Assembly: GCF_000265365.1 (NCBI RefSeq)
Contig: NC_018011.1
Coordinates: 2,807,501 to 2,871,500, forward strand
DNA from: Alistipes finegoldii DSM 17242
GTDB lineage: Bacteria; Bacteroidota; Bacteroidia; Bacteroidales; Rikenellaceae
DNA: 64,000 bases
Direction of reading: 5' to 3'
Shown: positions 32,646 to 40,620 of the stretch, piece by piece
Layout: every line of letters starts with the position of its first letter
Numbering within the stretch: the stretch's first letter is position 1
Position numbers and translations under genes: made by a program
Notes under the pieces: generated by a model
Told to the model about the DNA's origin: nothing
The model's input: the letters and a program-made list of their open reading frames with translations, nothing else
Database searches by the model: none

Positions 32646-33863
32646 CTACACGGAGAATTTCGTTGCCAGTTTCTCCCGGAGCATGGTAACCTCACGGTCG
32701 ATCATCGGCGGGGTGACTTTCGCATAGATTTGAGTGGTGGTGATATTTTTATGTCCCAGCATCTTCGAAAGCGTCTCCAGACTCACACCGTTCGACAGGC
32801 AGATCGTCGTGGCGTACGTGTGCCGGGCAAGGTGGAATGAGAGTTGTTTGTCAATGCCGCACTCCCGGGCGATGTTTTTCAGGCTGTCGTCGATCGAATC
32901 GAGTGTAGACATGGCAAAAACACGTCCGTCGCCGGTCAGACCCCGATACTTGTTCAGGATGAACAACGCATAAGGCAGCAACTTGACAACGTATTTGGTT
33001 TCGGTCTTCTGGCGGTTGCCGCTGATCCACCACTCGCCCTGCGCATCCTGCTCGATCCGGTCATAGGTCAGCGAGGCCATATCCGCATAGCAGATGCCCG
33101 TAAAGCAGGAGAACAGGAACATATCGCGGTTATAGTCCTGACGCTTATACCGCAGCTCGGTAGTCATCATACGCCGGAGTTCATCTTCCGTTAAAAAACT
33201 ACGTTCCGGATTCGGAGCCGTATATTGATAGAGGGAAAAGGGGTTGCGAGGCATCCAGCCGTTGTTGAACGCGATTTTGACAACGTATTTCAGGCATTTG
33301 AGATAACCGCTGACGGTCGTAGGCTTGAGCCCCAGATCGGATTTAAGGTAGACGTGGTATTGCTCGATGAACGACTGTTCCAACTCCGCCAACGGCATAT
33401 CGCTCACGTTATACTCCTTACGCATGAAAGTCCGCAGATGGTCGATGGATTTATAGTAGCGGTTCCATGTACCGTGGCAGCGGTCGATGCCGACACGTTT
33501 CTTGAGGTCGCCGGTGAATTTCTCGAACGCTTCGAGAAGCAGCCGGTATTTCTCTCCGAAGCCGAGATAGGCATTCTTGACCTTTTCGGCCGTAACGTAT
33601 GACTCCCGGTCGCAGATATCCTGATAGTGCTTGCCGATCTGGGTGCGGATGTTGTCCAGATGACGGTTGATGCGATCCGCTTCGAGACTGCGGCCTTTGG
33701 CGCGGCCGCCGCTGACCTCCCAAAGCGTTTCCGGGACGGAGAGCTTCGCGCTGAACTGCGCGATGCTGCCGTTGACCGTGATGCGACCCATGACAGGGAC
33801 GACTTTCTGATCTTTGTCTTTGTTCCTTTTAAGGTAGAACAGAACCTTGAACGTGCTGCGCAT
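32646..33863 (-). CDS. Tyrosine recombinase (IntDOT-like integrase)
   Basis: A 405-residue phage-integrase family protein. An N-terminal arm-binding region is followed by a SAM-like core-binding domain (about 100-200) and the catalytic domain. HLARHTYAT holds the HxxR pair, LGHKNITTTQIYAKV holds the second His and the nucleophile Tyr. At the first catalytic Arg the sequence is FTGICYADM, with Cys in place of Arg, as in the IntDOT group where Ser replaces it. It should catalyse integration and excision at sites that need not be identical, which fits the imperfect direct repeats. Confidence 0.92.
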   Translation of the reverse strand: MRSTFKVLFYLKRNKDKDQKVVPVMGRITVNGSIAQFSAKLSVPETLWEVSGGRAKGRSLEADRINRHLDNIRTQIGKHYQDICDRESYVTAEKVKNAYLGFGEKYRLLLEAFEKFTGDLKKRVGIDRCHGTWNRYYKSIDHLRTFMRKEYNVSDMPLAELEQSFIEQYHVYLKSDLGLKPTTVSGYLKCLKYVVKIAFNNGWMPRNPFSLYQYTAPNPERSFLTEDELRRMMTTELRYKRQDYNRDMFLFSCFTGICYADMASLTYDRIEQDAQGEWWISGNRQKTETKYVVKLLPYALFILNKYRGLTGDGRVFAMSTLDSIDDSLKNIARECGIDKQLSFHLARHTYATTICLSNGVSLETLSKMLGHKNITTTQIYAKVTPPMIDREVTMLREKLATKFSV

Positions 33864-33976
33864 AAACTCTGCTTTTTAGGGTTGCAAAAATAATTTCAGC
33901 AGAGTCGTATGTCAAGATGAATAACGATGCAAGAAACTGAAAATCACGTTTCTATGAATAATAGAGCGAAAGAAAC

Positions 33977-34010
33977 GAGGTAACGATTTGGAAACCGAAA
34001 CCTCGTTTAA
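33977..34010 (+). repeat. Right att-like direct repeat
   Basis: GAGGTAACGATTTGGAAAC and following bases. Within this copy CGAGGT and ACCTCG form inverted half-sites around the centre. A second inverted pair, AAAAGTGTA/TACACTTTT, lies at 34054-34095. The remaining noncoding sequence up to 34160 is A+T-rich and has no gene. Confidence 0.6.
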
Positions 34011-34160
34011 CATTACCTTATTCTACTTTTTCTCTAAAACAAAGGCACTGAAGAAAAGTGTATAATTATTTGATTATCTTTTGCTTTACACTTTTTTACA
34101 CCTCTGTTTTTTATCCCCGGAAATCGTAAGAAGGGCCGGTTCTTATGTATCTCTGCCGGT

Positions 34161-34763
34161 TTACTCCTGCGCCGGCTGTTTGTCCAGCATTTCGAGCACC
34201 GAATACTGTACCGTGTAGTATCCTTCGTCCACTCCGACGACCGAGGTGCCGACTTTCAGCTTGTAGCTGTAGCCCTGCTCGTAGTCGAATCCCTCGATCC
34301 GGAACGGCCACCGCTGCCAGTCGTTCAGGCCGACTTCGGGGAAACGGACGCTGAGGTACAATTCGCCGTAGTAACTGACGGGTTCGGGGGCTACCTCCAT
34401 CGTGAACGTGGGGTAGTAGCTGTCGGGAATATTGGACCGCGTCGGGATTTTCGAGATCAGTTCCAGCAGCGAGTACCGTACGGACGATGCGTCCTGCGGC
34501 GGTTCGGCCAGCTGCTTGGCCTTGATGCGGAGTTTGTATTCGTATCCGGGTTCGTAGTCGAATCCCTCGATGCCCTCGTATACGGCGCGCCACGAAGTGT
34601 CGTCGTTGGCTTTGACGAGCAGCACGGGCTGCAGCGTGTGGAACCCGTGGGAGATGCCCAGCTGGGATGCGACGGTCCATTCCCGGACCGTATAATCGTC
34701 GTTCTTGTCGCATGCGCCGAGCGCAAAAGCGGATATGAAGAGCAGTATGATGTATTTTCTCAT
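34161..34763 (-). CDS. Lipoprotein with two DUF4377-like domains
   Basis: A 200-residue lipoprotein (lipobox LGAC, Cys18). The mature part is two copies of one unit: IEGFDYEPGYEYKLRIKAK near residue 70 and IEGFDYEQGYSYKLKVGTS near 155, each followed by a 'YS(L/V)LE(L/M)' strand and a helix. This is the DUF4377 pattern and implies internal duplication. The function is unknown. It is the first host gene to the right of the integrated element and has its own terminator on the other side of the gene start. Confidence 0.8.
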   Translation of the reverse strand: MRKYIILLFISAFALGACDKNDDYTVREWTVASQLGISHGFHTLQPVLLVKANDDTSWRAVYEGIEGFDYEPGYEYKLRIKAKQLAEPPQDASSVRYSLLELISKIPTRSNIPDSYYPTFTMEVAPEPVSYYGELYLSVRFPEVGLNDWQRWPFRIEGFDYEQGYSYKLKVGTSVVGVDEGYYTVQYSVLEMLDKQPAQE

Positions 34764-34828
34764 GGCTTTCCGTGTCGTTTCATTGTATAAATGGAGACAA
34801 CCGCCTGATACTGCATGGGATATACGAA

Positions 34829-34854
34829 AAAAAACGGACATATGTCCGTTTTTT
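34829..34854. terminator. Palindromic bidirectional terminator
   Basis: A perfect palindrome AAAAAACGGACAT/ATGTCCGTTTTTT with A8 and T6 flanks. It lies downstream of the small membrane protein gene on the minus strand. Confidence 0.8.
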
Positions 34855-34861
34855 GCATCTT

Positions 34862-35179
34862 TTACCCCAAATAGCGTTCCGCCACGCCGATCAGGAACCC
34901 GAACAGCAGGCCGTTGAACACCACGACCGGGATCGCCTTGCGGTCCTTGCCCGAAAAGGTGAACAGCACCGGAATCATCAGCATCAGCGTGACGGCCATG
35001 CCGTCGGCCCACCACGGCAGGTAGGGCAGGTCGCTGTAGAAGACGATGACCGCGGCGAAGAAGTAGATGAAGAACGCCGAGAAACACGACCGTGCCGACA
35101 AATTCTGGAAAATCATCGGAATCACGTCGAGCGCTCCGGCCACGGCGCCTACCGCCAGCGAAAGGGTGAAGTGGTCCAT
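34862..35179 (-). CDS. Small hypothetical inner membrane protein
   Basis: A 105-residue protein with three to four hydrophobic helices (about 5-25, 30-50, 58-75, 84-100) and almost no polar loops. I do not recognise the family with certainty. It starts 10 nt after the typA stop, so it is probably translated from the typA transcript, with a palindromic terminator right after it. Confidence 0.65.
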   Translation of the reverse strand: MDHFTLSLAVGAVAGALDVIPMIFQNLSARSCFSAFFIYFFAAVIVFYSDLPYLPWWADGMAVTLMLMIPVLFTFSGKDRKAIPVVVFNGLLFGFLIGVAERYLG

Positions 35180-35189
35180 ATCCCGGAGT

Positions 35190-36992
35190 TTATTTCGATG
35201 CCCGTTTGCGGTCCACCTCGTGCAGCAGAATCTTGCGCAGACGCATCGAATGGGGCGTTACTTCGACGTATTCGTCGGCCTGAATGTATTCGAGCGCCTC
35301 TTCGAGCGAGAAGATCTTGGGCGGGGCGATCGAGGTCTTCTCGTCCGAACCCGACGCGCGCATGTTGGTCAGCTGCTTGGCTTTGGTGACGTTTACCGTG
35401 ATGTCGTTCTGGCGCGTGTGTTCGCCGATCACCTGACCTTCGTACACCTGCTCCATCGGGCTGATGAAGAAGCGTCCGCGGTCCTGCAGCTTGTCGATCG
35501 AGTAGGCGTAGGCCGTGCCGGTCTCGCCCGAAATGATCGAGCCGTTGACGCGCATCTCGATATCGCCGACCCACGGTTCGAAGCCTTTCAGCCGGTGGGT
35601 CATGATGGCTTCGCCGGCCGTCGCCGTCAGCATGTTCGACCGCAGGCCGATGATGCCGCGCGAGGGGATGCTGAATTCCAGCCGCGTGCGGTCGCCGTTC
35701 GACGCCATGTTCGTCAGCGTGCCTTTGCGTTTGGTCGCCAGTTCGATGACCGTTCCCGAATACTCTTCGGGGCAGTCCACGGTCAGCTCCTCGATCGGTT
35801 CGCATTTTTTGCCGTCGATCTCCTTGACGATTACGCGGGGCTGGCCCACCTGCAGTTCGTAACCCTCGCGGCGCATGGTTTCGATCAGCACCGATAGGTG
35901 CAGCACGCCGCGGCCGAAGACGTTGAAACTGTCGGCCGAGGGGCCGGGAGTCACGCGCAGGGCGAGGTTCTTCTCCAGTTCGCGGTCGAGACGATCCTTG
36001 ATGTGGCGCGAGGTGACGTATTTGCCGTCCTTGCCGAAGAAGGGAGAGTTGTTGATCGTGAAGAGCATCGACATCGTCGGTTCGTCGATGGCGATGGGGG
36101 GCAGCGGTTCGGGATTCTCGTAGTCGCAGATAGTGTCGCCGATCTCGAATCCCTCGATGCCCATCAGGGCGCAGATTTCGCCGCAGGGAACTTCGTCCGC
36201 CTTCTTCTTGCCGAGACCTTCGAAGACCATCAGGTCCTTGATCTTGGTCTTCTGCATCGTCACGCCGTCGCGCTTGGCCAGCGTGACGTTCTGGCCCGCC
36301 TTGAGCGAGCCGCGCGTCACCTTGCCCACGGCGATACGGCCCGTGTAGGAGGAGTATTCGAGCGACGTGATGAGCATCTGGGGCGTTCCCTCGACGATCT
36401 TCGGTTCGGGAATCTCGTCGATGATGGCGTCGAGCAGCGGAACGATCGAGTCGGTCGGCTCGTTCCACCTGTGCGACATCCAGCCCTGTTTGGCCGAGCC
36501 GTAGATGGTCTTGTAGTCGAGCTGCTCCTCGGTGGCGTCGAGCGAAAACATAAGGTCGAAAACCTGTTCGTTCACCACTTCGGGGCGGCAGTTGGGCTTA
36601 TCGACCTTGTTCACGACGACGATGGGTTTCTTGCCCAGCGCCAGCGCTTTCTGCAGTACGAAGCGCGTCTGGGGCATGGTGCCTTCGAACGCATCGACCA
36701 GCAGCAGCACGCCGTCGCACATGTTCAGGACGCGCTCCACCTCGCCGCCGAAGTCGGCGTGGCCCGGAGTGTCGATGATGTTGATCTTATAATCCTTGTA
36801 AATTACCGAGACGTTTTTCGAGAGAATCGTGATTCCGCGTTCACGCTCAAGGTCGTTGTTGTCGAGGATCAGCTCTCCGGATTGTTTGGCGTTGTCGCGC
36901 AGAATGTTGCCGGCGAGGATCATTTTATCGACGAGCGTGGTCTTGCCGTGGTCCACGTGTGCAATAATTGCGATATTGCGTAGTTTTTGCAT
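35190..36992 (-). CDS. typA: Translational GTPase TypA/BipA
   Basis: A 600-residue ribosome-associated GTPase. G1 is AHVDHGKTT (residues 11-19), G2 lies in RERGITI, G3 is DTPGHADF and G4 is NKVDKP. Domain II, the EF-G-like domains and the C-terminal TypA-specific domain follow. It assists 50S assembly and stress-dependent translation. A TACCTTTG box lies 19 nt upstream, and aroB diverges from it. Confidence 0.97.
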   Translation of the reverse strand: MQKLRNIAIIAHVDHGKTTLVDKMILAGNILRDNAKQSGELILDNNDLERERGITILSKNVSVIYKDYKINIIDTPGHADFGGEVERVLNMCDGVLLLVDAFEGTMPQTRFVLQKALALGKKPIVVVNKVDKPNCRPEVVNEQVFDLMFSLDATEEQLDYKTIYGSAKQGWMSHRWNEPTDSIVPLLDAIIDEIPEPKIVEGTPQMLITSLEYSSYTGRIAVGKVTRGSLKAGQNVTLAKRDGVTMQKTKIKDLMVFEGLGKKKADEVPCGEICALMGIEGFEIGDTICDYENPEPLPPIAIDEPTMSMLFTINNSPFFGKDGKYVTSRHIKDRLDRELEKNLALRVTPGPSADSFNVFGRGVLHLSVLIETMRREGYELQVGQPRVIVKEIDGKKCEPIEELTVDCPEEYSGTVIELATKRKGTLTNMASNGDRTRLEFSIPSRGIIGLRSNMLTATAGEAIMTHRLKGFEPWVGDIEMRVNGSIISGETGTAYAYSIDKLQDRGRFFISPMEQVYEGQVIGEHTRQNDITVNVTKAKQLTNMRASGSDEKTSIAPPKIFSLEEALEYIQADEYVEVTPHSMRLRKILLHEVDRKRASK

Positions 36993-37011
36993 GTGAATAG
37001 ATTTTGTGGTG

Positions 37012-37019
37012 CAAAGGTA
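37012..37019 (-). promoter_or_regulatory. -7 box of typA
   Basis: The minus strand reads TACCTTTG, 19 nt before the start codon. Confidence 0.6.
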
Positions 37020-37041
37020 ACAATTTCTCCGGAAAATGTAC

Positions 37042-37049
37042 TAAATTTG
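37042..37049 (+). promoter_or_regulatory. -7 box of aroB
   Basis: TAAATTTG, 26 nt before the aroB ATG, divergent from the typA box in a compact 83-nt region. Confidence 0.5.
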
Positions 37050-37075
37050 TTGGCTTCTTAAAAAAGTTAAAGATC

Positions 37076-38092
37076 ATGAAACCCACCTTCAACGTTCGGG
37101 AACAAAGCGAGATTTACATCGGTCCCACGGCCGACATCCTCTCCGGGGTGCTGCCTGAGGGGCGCGTGATCGTCGTTTCCGACGCTACGATCGACCGCCT
37201 TTACCATCCGCTGCTGGCGCCGTACGACACGGTGCTCATCGGTGCGGGCGAAAGCATAAAGACCCTGCAGACCGTGGAATCCATCTACCGGCGTTTTATC
37301 GAGCTGGGCGCGGACCGCTCCACGTTCGTGCTCGCCGTCGGAGGCGGCATCGTGACCGACGTGGCGGGTTTCGCCGCGGCGACTTACATGCGCGGACTGT
37401 CGTTCGGATTCGTCTCGACCACCTTGCTGGGGCAGGTGGACGCCAGTGTGGGCGGCAAGAACGGCGTGAATGTGGACGGGTACAAGAATATGGCCGGAAC
37501 CTTCAAACAGCCGCGCTTCGTGATCTGCGATCCCGAAATGCTGCGCACGCTCTCCGACCGGGAGTTCCGCACGGGGCTTGCCGAGGTCGTCAAGGCGGCC
37601 GTCATCGCCGACGCCGATCTTTTCACCCGGATCGAAAACGTCTCTTTCGAGGCCCTGCGCGCCGATACCGACCTGCTTACGGACGCTATTTCCGCCGCGG
37701 TCCGCGTCAAGGCCGATATTGTCGAACGCGACGAGCACGAGACGGGCGACCGCCGCAAGCTCAACTTGGGGCATACGCTGGCCCACGCCATCGAGAAGTG
37801 CTCGAACCGGATGAATCATGGCGAAGCGGTGGCCGTCGGCACGGCCCTGATCGCCGACGCCGCGGTGAAGCTGGGCGTTCTGCTGCCTGCCGACCGCGAC
37901 CGGATCGTGAACGTGCTGGAGAAGCTGGGTTTCGACCTCACGCCGCCTGTCGATGTGAAACGCCTGCTCAAAGAGGTGGGCAAGGACAAGAAGAGCGAGG
38001 ACGGCATGCTGCGCATCGTGCTGCCCGTGGGAATCGGCGACTGCGAAGTGCGCCCGATGCCGATTGCCGATTTCGCCGCGCTCTTTGCGTAG
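37076..38092 (+). CDS. aroB: 3-dehydroquinate synthase
   Basis: A 338-residue NAD- and zinc-dependent enzyme of the shikimate pathway, converting DAHP to 3-dehydroquinate. Landmarks are the NAD-binding GGGIVTDVAGFAAATYMRG, STTLLGQVDASVGGKN, and the metal ligands in GLAEVVKAA, NLGHTLAHAIE and NHGEAVAVG. The ATG at 37076 is preferred to an in-frame upstream start, because the family begins at this point and the -7 box lies between the two. Confidence 0.95.
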   Translation: MKPTFNVREQSEIYIGPTADILSGVLPEGRVIVVSDATIDRLYHPLLAPYDTVLIGAGESIKTLQTVESIYRRFIELGADRSTFVLAVGGGIVTDVAGFAAATYMRGLSFGFVSTTLLGQVDASVGGKNGVNVDGYKNMAGTFKQPRFVICDPEMLRTLSDREFRTGLAEVVKAAVIADADLFTRIENVSFEALRADTDLLTDAISAAVRVKADIVERDEHETGDRRKLNLGHTLAHAIEKCSNRMNHGEAVAVGTALIADAAVKLGVLLPADRDRIVNVLEKLGFDLTPPVDVKRLLKEVGKDKKSEDGMLRIVLPVGIGDCEVRPMPIADFAALFA

Positions 38093-38123
38093 GGCATACG
38101 ACGCATATCCATAAACAGAAAGA

Positions 38124-38141
38124 CCCCGCTCGACGGCGGGG
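38124..38141. terminator. Bidirectional terminator aroB / malic enzyme
   Basis: CCCCGC and GCGGGG with a 6-nt loop, followed by GCTTTTC on the plus strand, between convergent stop codons. Confidence 0.7.
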
Positions 38142-38164
38142 GCTTTTCTATATACGACTTATCG

Positions 38165-39445
38165 TTAAATCTCGGTCATGGTCCTCAGCTTTTCGATGTA
38201 GGCGTCCCAGTCCGTGATGGGCTGCCGGGCTACGCCCGATTCGATCGCGGCGCGTGCCACGGCGGGCGTCACGGTGCAGAGCAGACGCGGGTCGAGCGGT
38301 TTGGGAATGAGGTAGCCGCGGCCGAATTCCAGTTTGCCCAGCGCATAGGCGCGCAGTACCATGCTCGGTACAGGCTCCTGCGCCAGTTCGGCCAAGGCGC
38401 GTGCCGCGGCGAGCTTCATCGCTTCGTTGATCTTCGTGGCCCGTACGTCGAGCGCCCCGCGGAAAATGTAGGGGAAGCCCAGCACGTTGTTTACCTGATT
38501 GGGGTAGTCCGAGCGGCCCGTCGCAAAGATGATGTCGGGACGCGAAACGACGGCTTTGTCGTAGGCGATCTCCGGATCGGGATTGGCCAGCGCCATGACG
38601 ATCGGATTGGTCGCCATCGTGCGCAGCATTTCGGGGGTCAGCACGTCGGCCTTGGATACGCCGAGGAATACGTCGGCGTCGTGTATGGCTTCGGCGAGGG
38701 TGGTGATGCGGCGGGTGGTGGCGAATTCGCGTTTTATCTCGTTGATGTCCGTGCGGTAGGTGGTGACCACGCCCTGACTGTCGCAGAAAATCATGTTTTC
38801 GCGGCGGACGCCCACGGCGATGAAGAGCCGCGCGCAGGCGATGGCCGCCGCACCGGCGCCGTTCACTACGACGCGGAGTTTGTCGAGCGCTTTGCCGGCG
38901 ATTTTCGCCGCATTGAGCAGCGCGGCCGTCGAAATCACGGCCGTGCCGTGCTGGTCGTCGTGCATCACGGGGATGTCCAGCTCTTCACTCAGCCTGCGGT
39001 CGATTTCGAAGCACTCCGGAGCCTTGATGTCTTCGAGGTTGATGCCGCCGAAGGTCGGGGCGATGGCCTTAACCGTGCGGATGAACGCTTCGGGGTCGGT
39101 CTCATCGACTTCGATGTCGAAAGCGTCGATGTCTGCGAACGTCTTGAACAACATGCTTTTGCCTTCCATCACGGGCTTGCCTGCCAGAGCGCCGATATTA
39201 CCCAGTCCGAGGACGGCGGTGCCGTTCGAAATGACTGCTATCAGATTGCCTTTGTTGGTGTAGCGATACACGTCGTCGGGATTGGCCTCGATGGCGCGGC
39301 ACGGGGCTGCGACGCCGGGCGAATAGGCCAGTGACAAGTCATGCTGCGTGTGATAGGGCTTCGTCGGTACGACCGCTATCTTCCCCGGACGGCCCTCACT
39401 ATGATAGCGAAGCGCCGCCTGATCCATTTTGTTACCTTTGCTCAT
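38165..39445 (-). CDS. NADP-type malic enzyme without the phosphotransacetylase domain
   Basis: A 426-residue malic enzyme: the N-terminal malate-binding part (YSPGVAAPC, the Tyr and Lys region near GLGNIGALAGKPVMEGK), the metal site EDIKAPECFEI and DDQHGTA, and the nucleotide fold VVNGAGAAAIACARL. Long bacterial MaeB proteins (about 750 residues) add a phosphotransacetylase-like half, which is absent here. It decarboxylates malate to pyruvate and supplies NAD(P)H. It stands alone between a terminator and the gene for a barrel protein. Confidence 0.93.
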   Translation of the reverse strand: MSKGNKMDQAALRYHSEGRPGKIAVVPTKPYHTQHDLSLAYSPGVAAPCRAIEANPDDVYRYTNKGNLIAVISNGTAVLGLGNIGALAGKPVMEGKSMLFKTFADIDAFDIEVDETDPEAFIRTVKAIAPTFGGINLEDIKAPECFEIDRRLSEELDIPVMHDDQHGTAVISTAALLNAAKIAGKALDKLRVVVNGAGAAAIACARLFIAVGVRRENMIFCDSQGVVTTYRTDINEIKREFATTRRITTLAEAIHDADVFLGVSKADVLTPEMLRTMATNPIVMALANPDPEIAYDKAVVSRPDIIFATGRSDYPNQVNNVLGFPYIFRGALDVRATKINEAMKLAAARALAELAQEPVPSMVLRAYALGKLEFGRGYLIPKPLDPRLLCTVTPAVARAAIESGVARQPITDWDAYIEKLRTMTEI

Positions 39446-39517
39446 TATCCTAACTGTTTTGTTTGCGTCTAAAAGACAAAACGTTAAATAACCTGCAATT
39501 ATTGCGCCCGGCCGGCA

Positions 39518-40402
39518 TTAAAAATAGAACCGGATGCCTCCGCCCAGCTGAACCCGGAAGATGCCGGCCAAGTTCAGCTCGGCCCCGTCGTCCACGTCGG
39601 GCGAATCGACGATCAGCCACTGCCCGCCGACGGTGACCCCCAGTCCGAGGAAGCGCGTCAGCATGAATTCGGCCGATACCGACTCGTGAATTCCTACGCC
39701 GCCCCTGCTGCCAGTCAGGCCGGCGTAGCTGCGGATGTAACGGCCGTAGCCGATACCCGCGTTTTCGCGGAAGAGCCACCTGCGTCCGACGCGCTGCCGT
39801 GCGACGAATTCGGGGGCGATGTAATGAATGCGGCTGGTGCGTTCGAAACCTCCGCGCCGGGCCGAGATGAACCCGCCCGAATAGACGACGCCGACGCCCA
39901 AACCCCGGCGCGACGTCCAGTTGTATCCCGCGGTGATCTCCAGTCCCTCGTTCAGCGAACCGGAAGAACTCTTGCGGAGGTAGATCGTGGAGAGGATCGC
40001 CGTGTACCCGGCGTTGGCGAAGAACGTGTGCTGCGAACGGCCCCGCGGGGCGAGATGCCGGGCGCGTTTGCTCCGGTCGTCCGACGGCGCCGTTCTGAGC
40101 GGCGCTTCCGCCGTCCGGGTTTGCACTTCCGCCGTCCGGGTTTGCACTTCCGCCGTCCGGGTTTGCACTTTCGTTGTCCGGCCCCGCTCTCCCGTGGTCC
40201 TTACCTGCATTGCCGGTCTCCGGGCTTGCACTTCCGTTGTCCGGCCCCGCTCTTCCGCCGGCGTGCAAGCCGCCGCAGACCCACTCGTGCCGGATACGGC
40301 CGCTCCGGGGGCGGCCGCATGGAGCCGCGCGGCGCAGCAGGTCAGCAGGACGAGCGCCGCCGTGCCGCAGATTCGTGAAGCCAGTGATGATCGTTGAATC
40401 AT
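39518..40402 (-). CDS. Outer membrane barrel-like protein with an in-frame tandem repeat
   Basis: A 294-residue exported protein. A signal peptide (to about residue 30) is followed by roughly 85 residues of low complexity that include three identical heptads VQTRTAE and then a degenerate one, encoded by 21-bp tandem repeats. From residue 125 on the sequence alternates as amphipathic beta strands (FANAGYTAILSTIYLR, GLEITAGYNW) and ends with the outer-membrane signal LGGGIRFYF. The repeat number can vary without shifting the frame. The function is unknown. Confidence 0.7.
   Translation of the reverse strand: MIQRSSLASRICGTAALVLLTCCAARLHAAAPGAAVSGTSGSAAACTPAEERGRTTEVQARRPAMQVRTTGERGRTTKVQTRTAEVQTRTAEVQTRTAEAPLRTAPSDDRSKRARHLAPRGRSQHTFFANAGYTAILSTIYLRKSSSGSLNEGLEITAGYNWTSRRGLGVGVVYSGGFISARRGGFERTSRIHYIAPEFVARQRVGRRWLFRENAGIGYGRYIRSYAGLTGSRGGVGIHESVSAEFMLTRFLGLGVTVGGQWLIVDSPDVDDGAELNLAGIFRVQLGGGIRFYF
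40105..40188 (-). repeat. 21-bp in-frame minisatellite
   Basis: Three perfect 21-bp copies (40105-40125, 40126-40146, 40147-40167) and a degenerate fourth (40168-40188) inside the barrel gene. Similar degenerate units continue to about 40260. Confidence 0.9.
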
Positions 40403-40444
40403 AGTCGCATCTGTTTTATGCTAGGTCTCCTGCGAGACTTGTCG

Positions 40445-40620
40445 CTAAAAATAAAAACGCAGGCCGCCGTTGAGGCTGATGCGCGAAATGCCGCCTTTCT
40501 GGTCGTCGTTGTATTGCGACACCGCGTCGTCCATCGAACAGAACCATGTGCCGTAAGCTCCGACGCTGGCCCCGATTCCGACGTTTTGCGTCAATTTGTA
40601 TTCAAAGCCGGGCGGACGGG
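40445..40620 (-). pseudogene. 3' fragment of an outer membrane barrel gene behind ruvB
   Basis: A stop-bounded frame of about 58 codons that begins inside the ruvB stop region without a start codon. It reads FEYKLTQNVGIGASVGAYG and ends with ISLNGGLRFYF, the end of a barrel protein. Its last strand resembles that of the intact barrel gene just downstream (LGGGIRFYF). The 5' part of the gene is missing. A deletion apparently joined the remnant to the end of ruvB. Confidence 0.7.

Larger units (their letters stand above)
30322..34010. mobile_element. Remnant of an IntDOT-type integrative element
   Basis: A 3.7-kb segment that is A+T-richer than its surroundings, bounded by imperfect direct repeats (30322-30355 and 33977-34010). 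In order it holds a frameshifted HTH gene, an intact HTH gene, an IS3-family insertion and a tyrosine recombinase facing inwards from the right end. This is the integration and excision kit of a Bacteroidota integrative element without cargo or transfer genes. The boundaries are inferred from the repeats only. Confidence 0.65.

Noticed and set aside
30000..34160. Anti-phage defence island around the integrase
   Set aside because: Integrase neighbourhoods often hold defence genes, but only HTH proteins and an IS are present. No nuclease, methylase, toxin or known defence domain was found.
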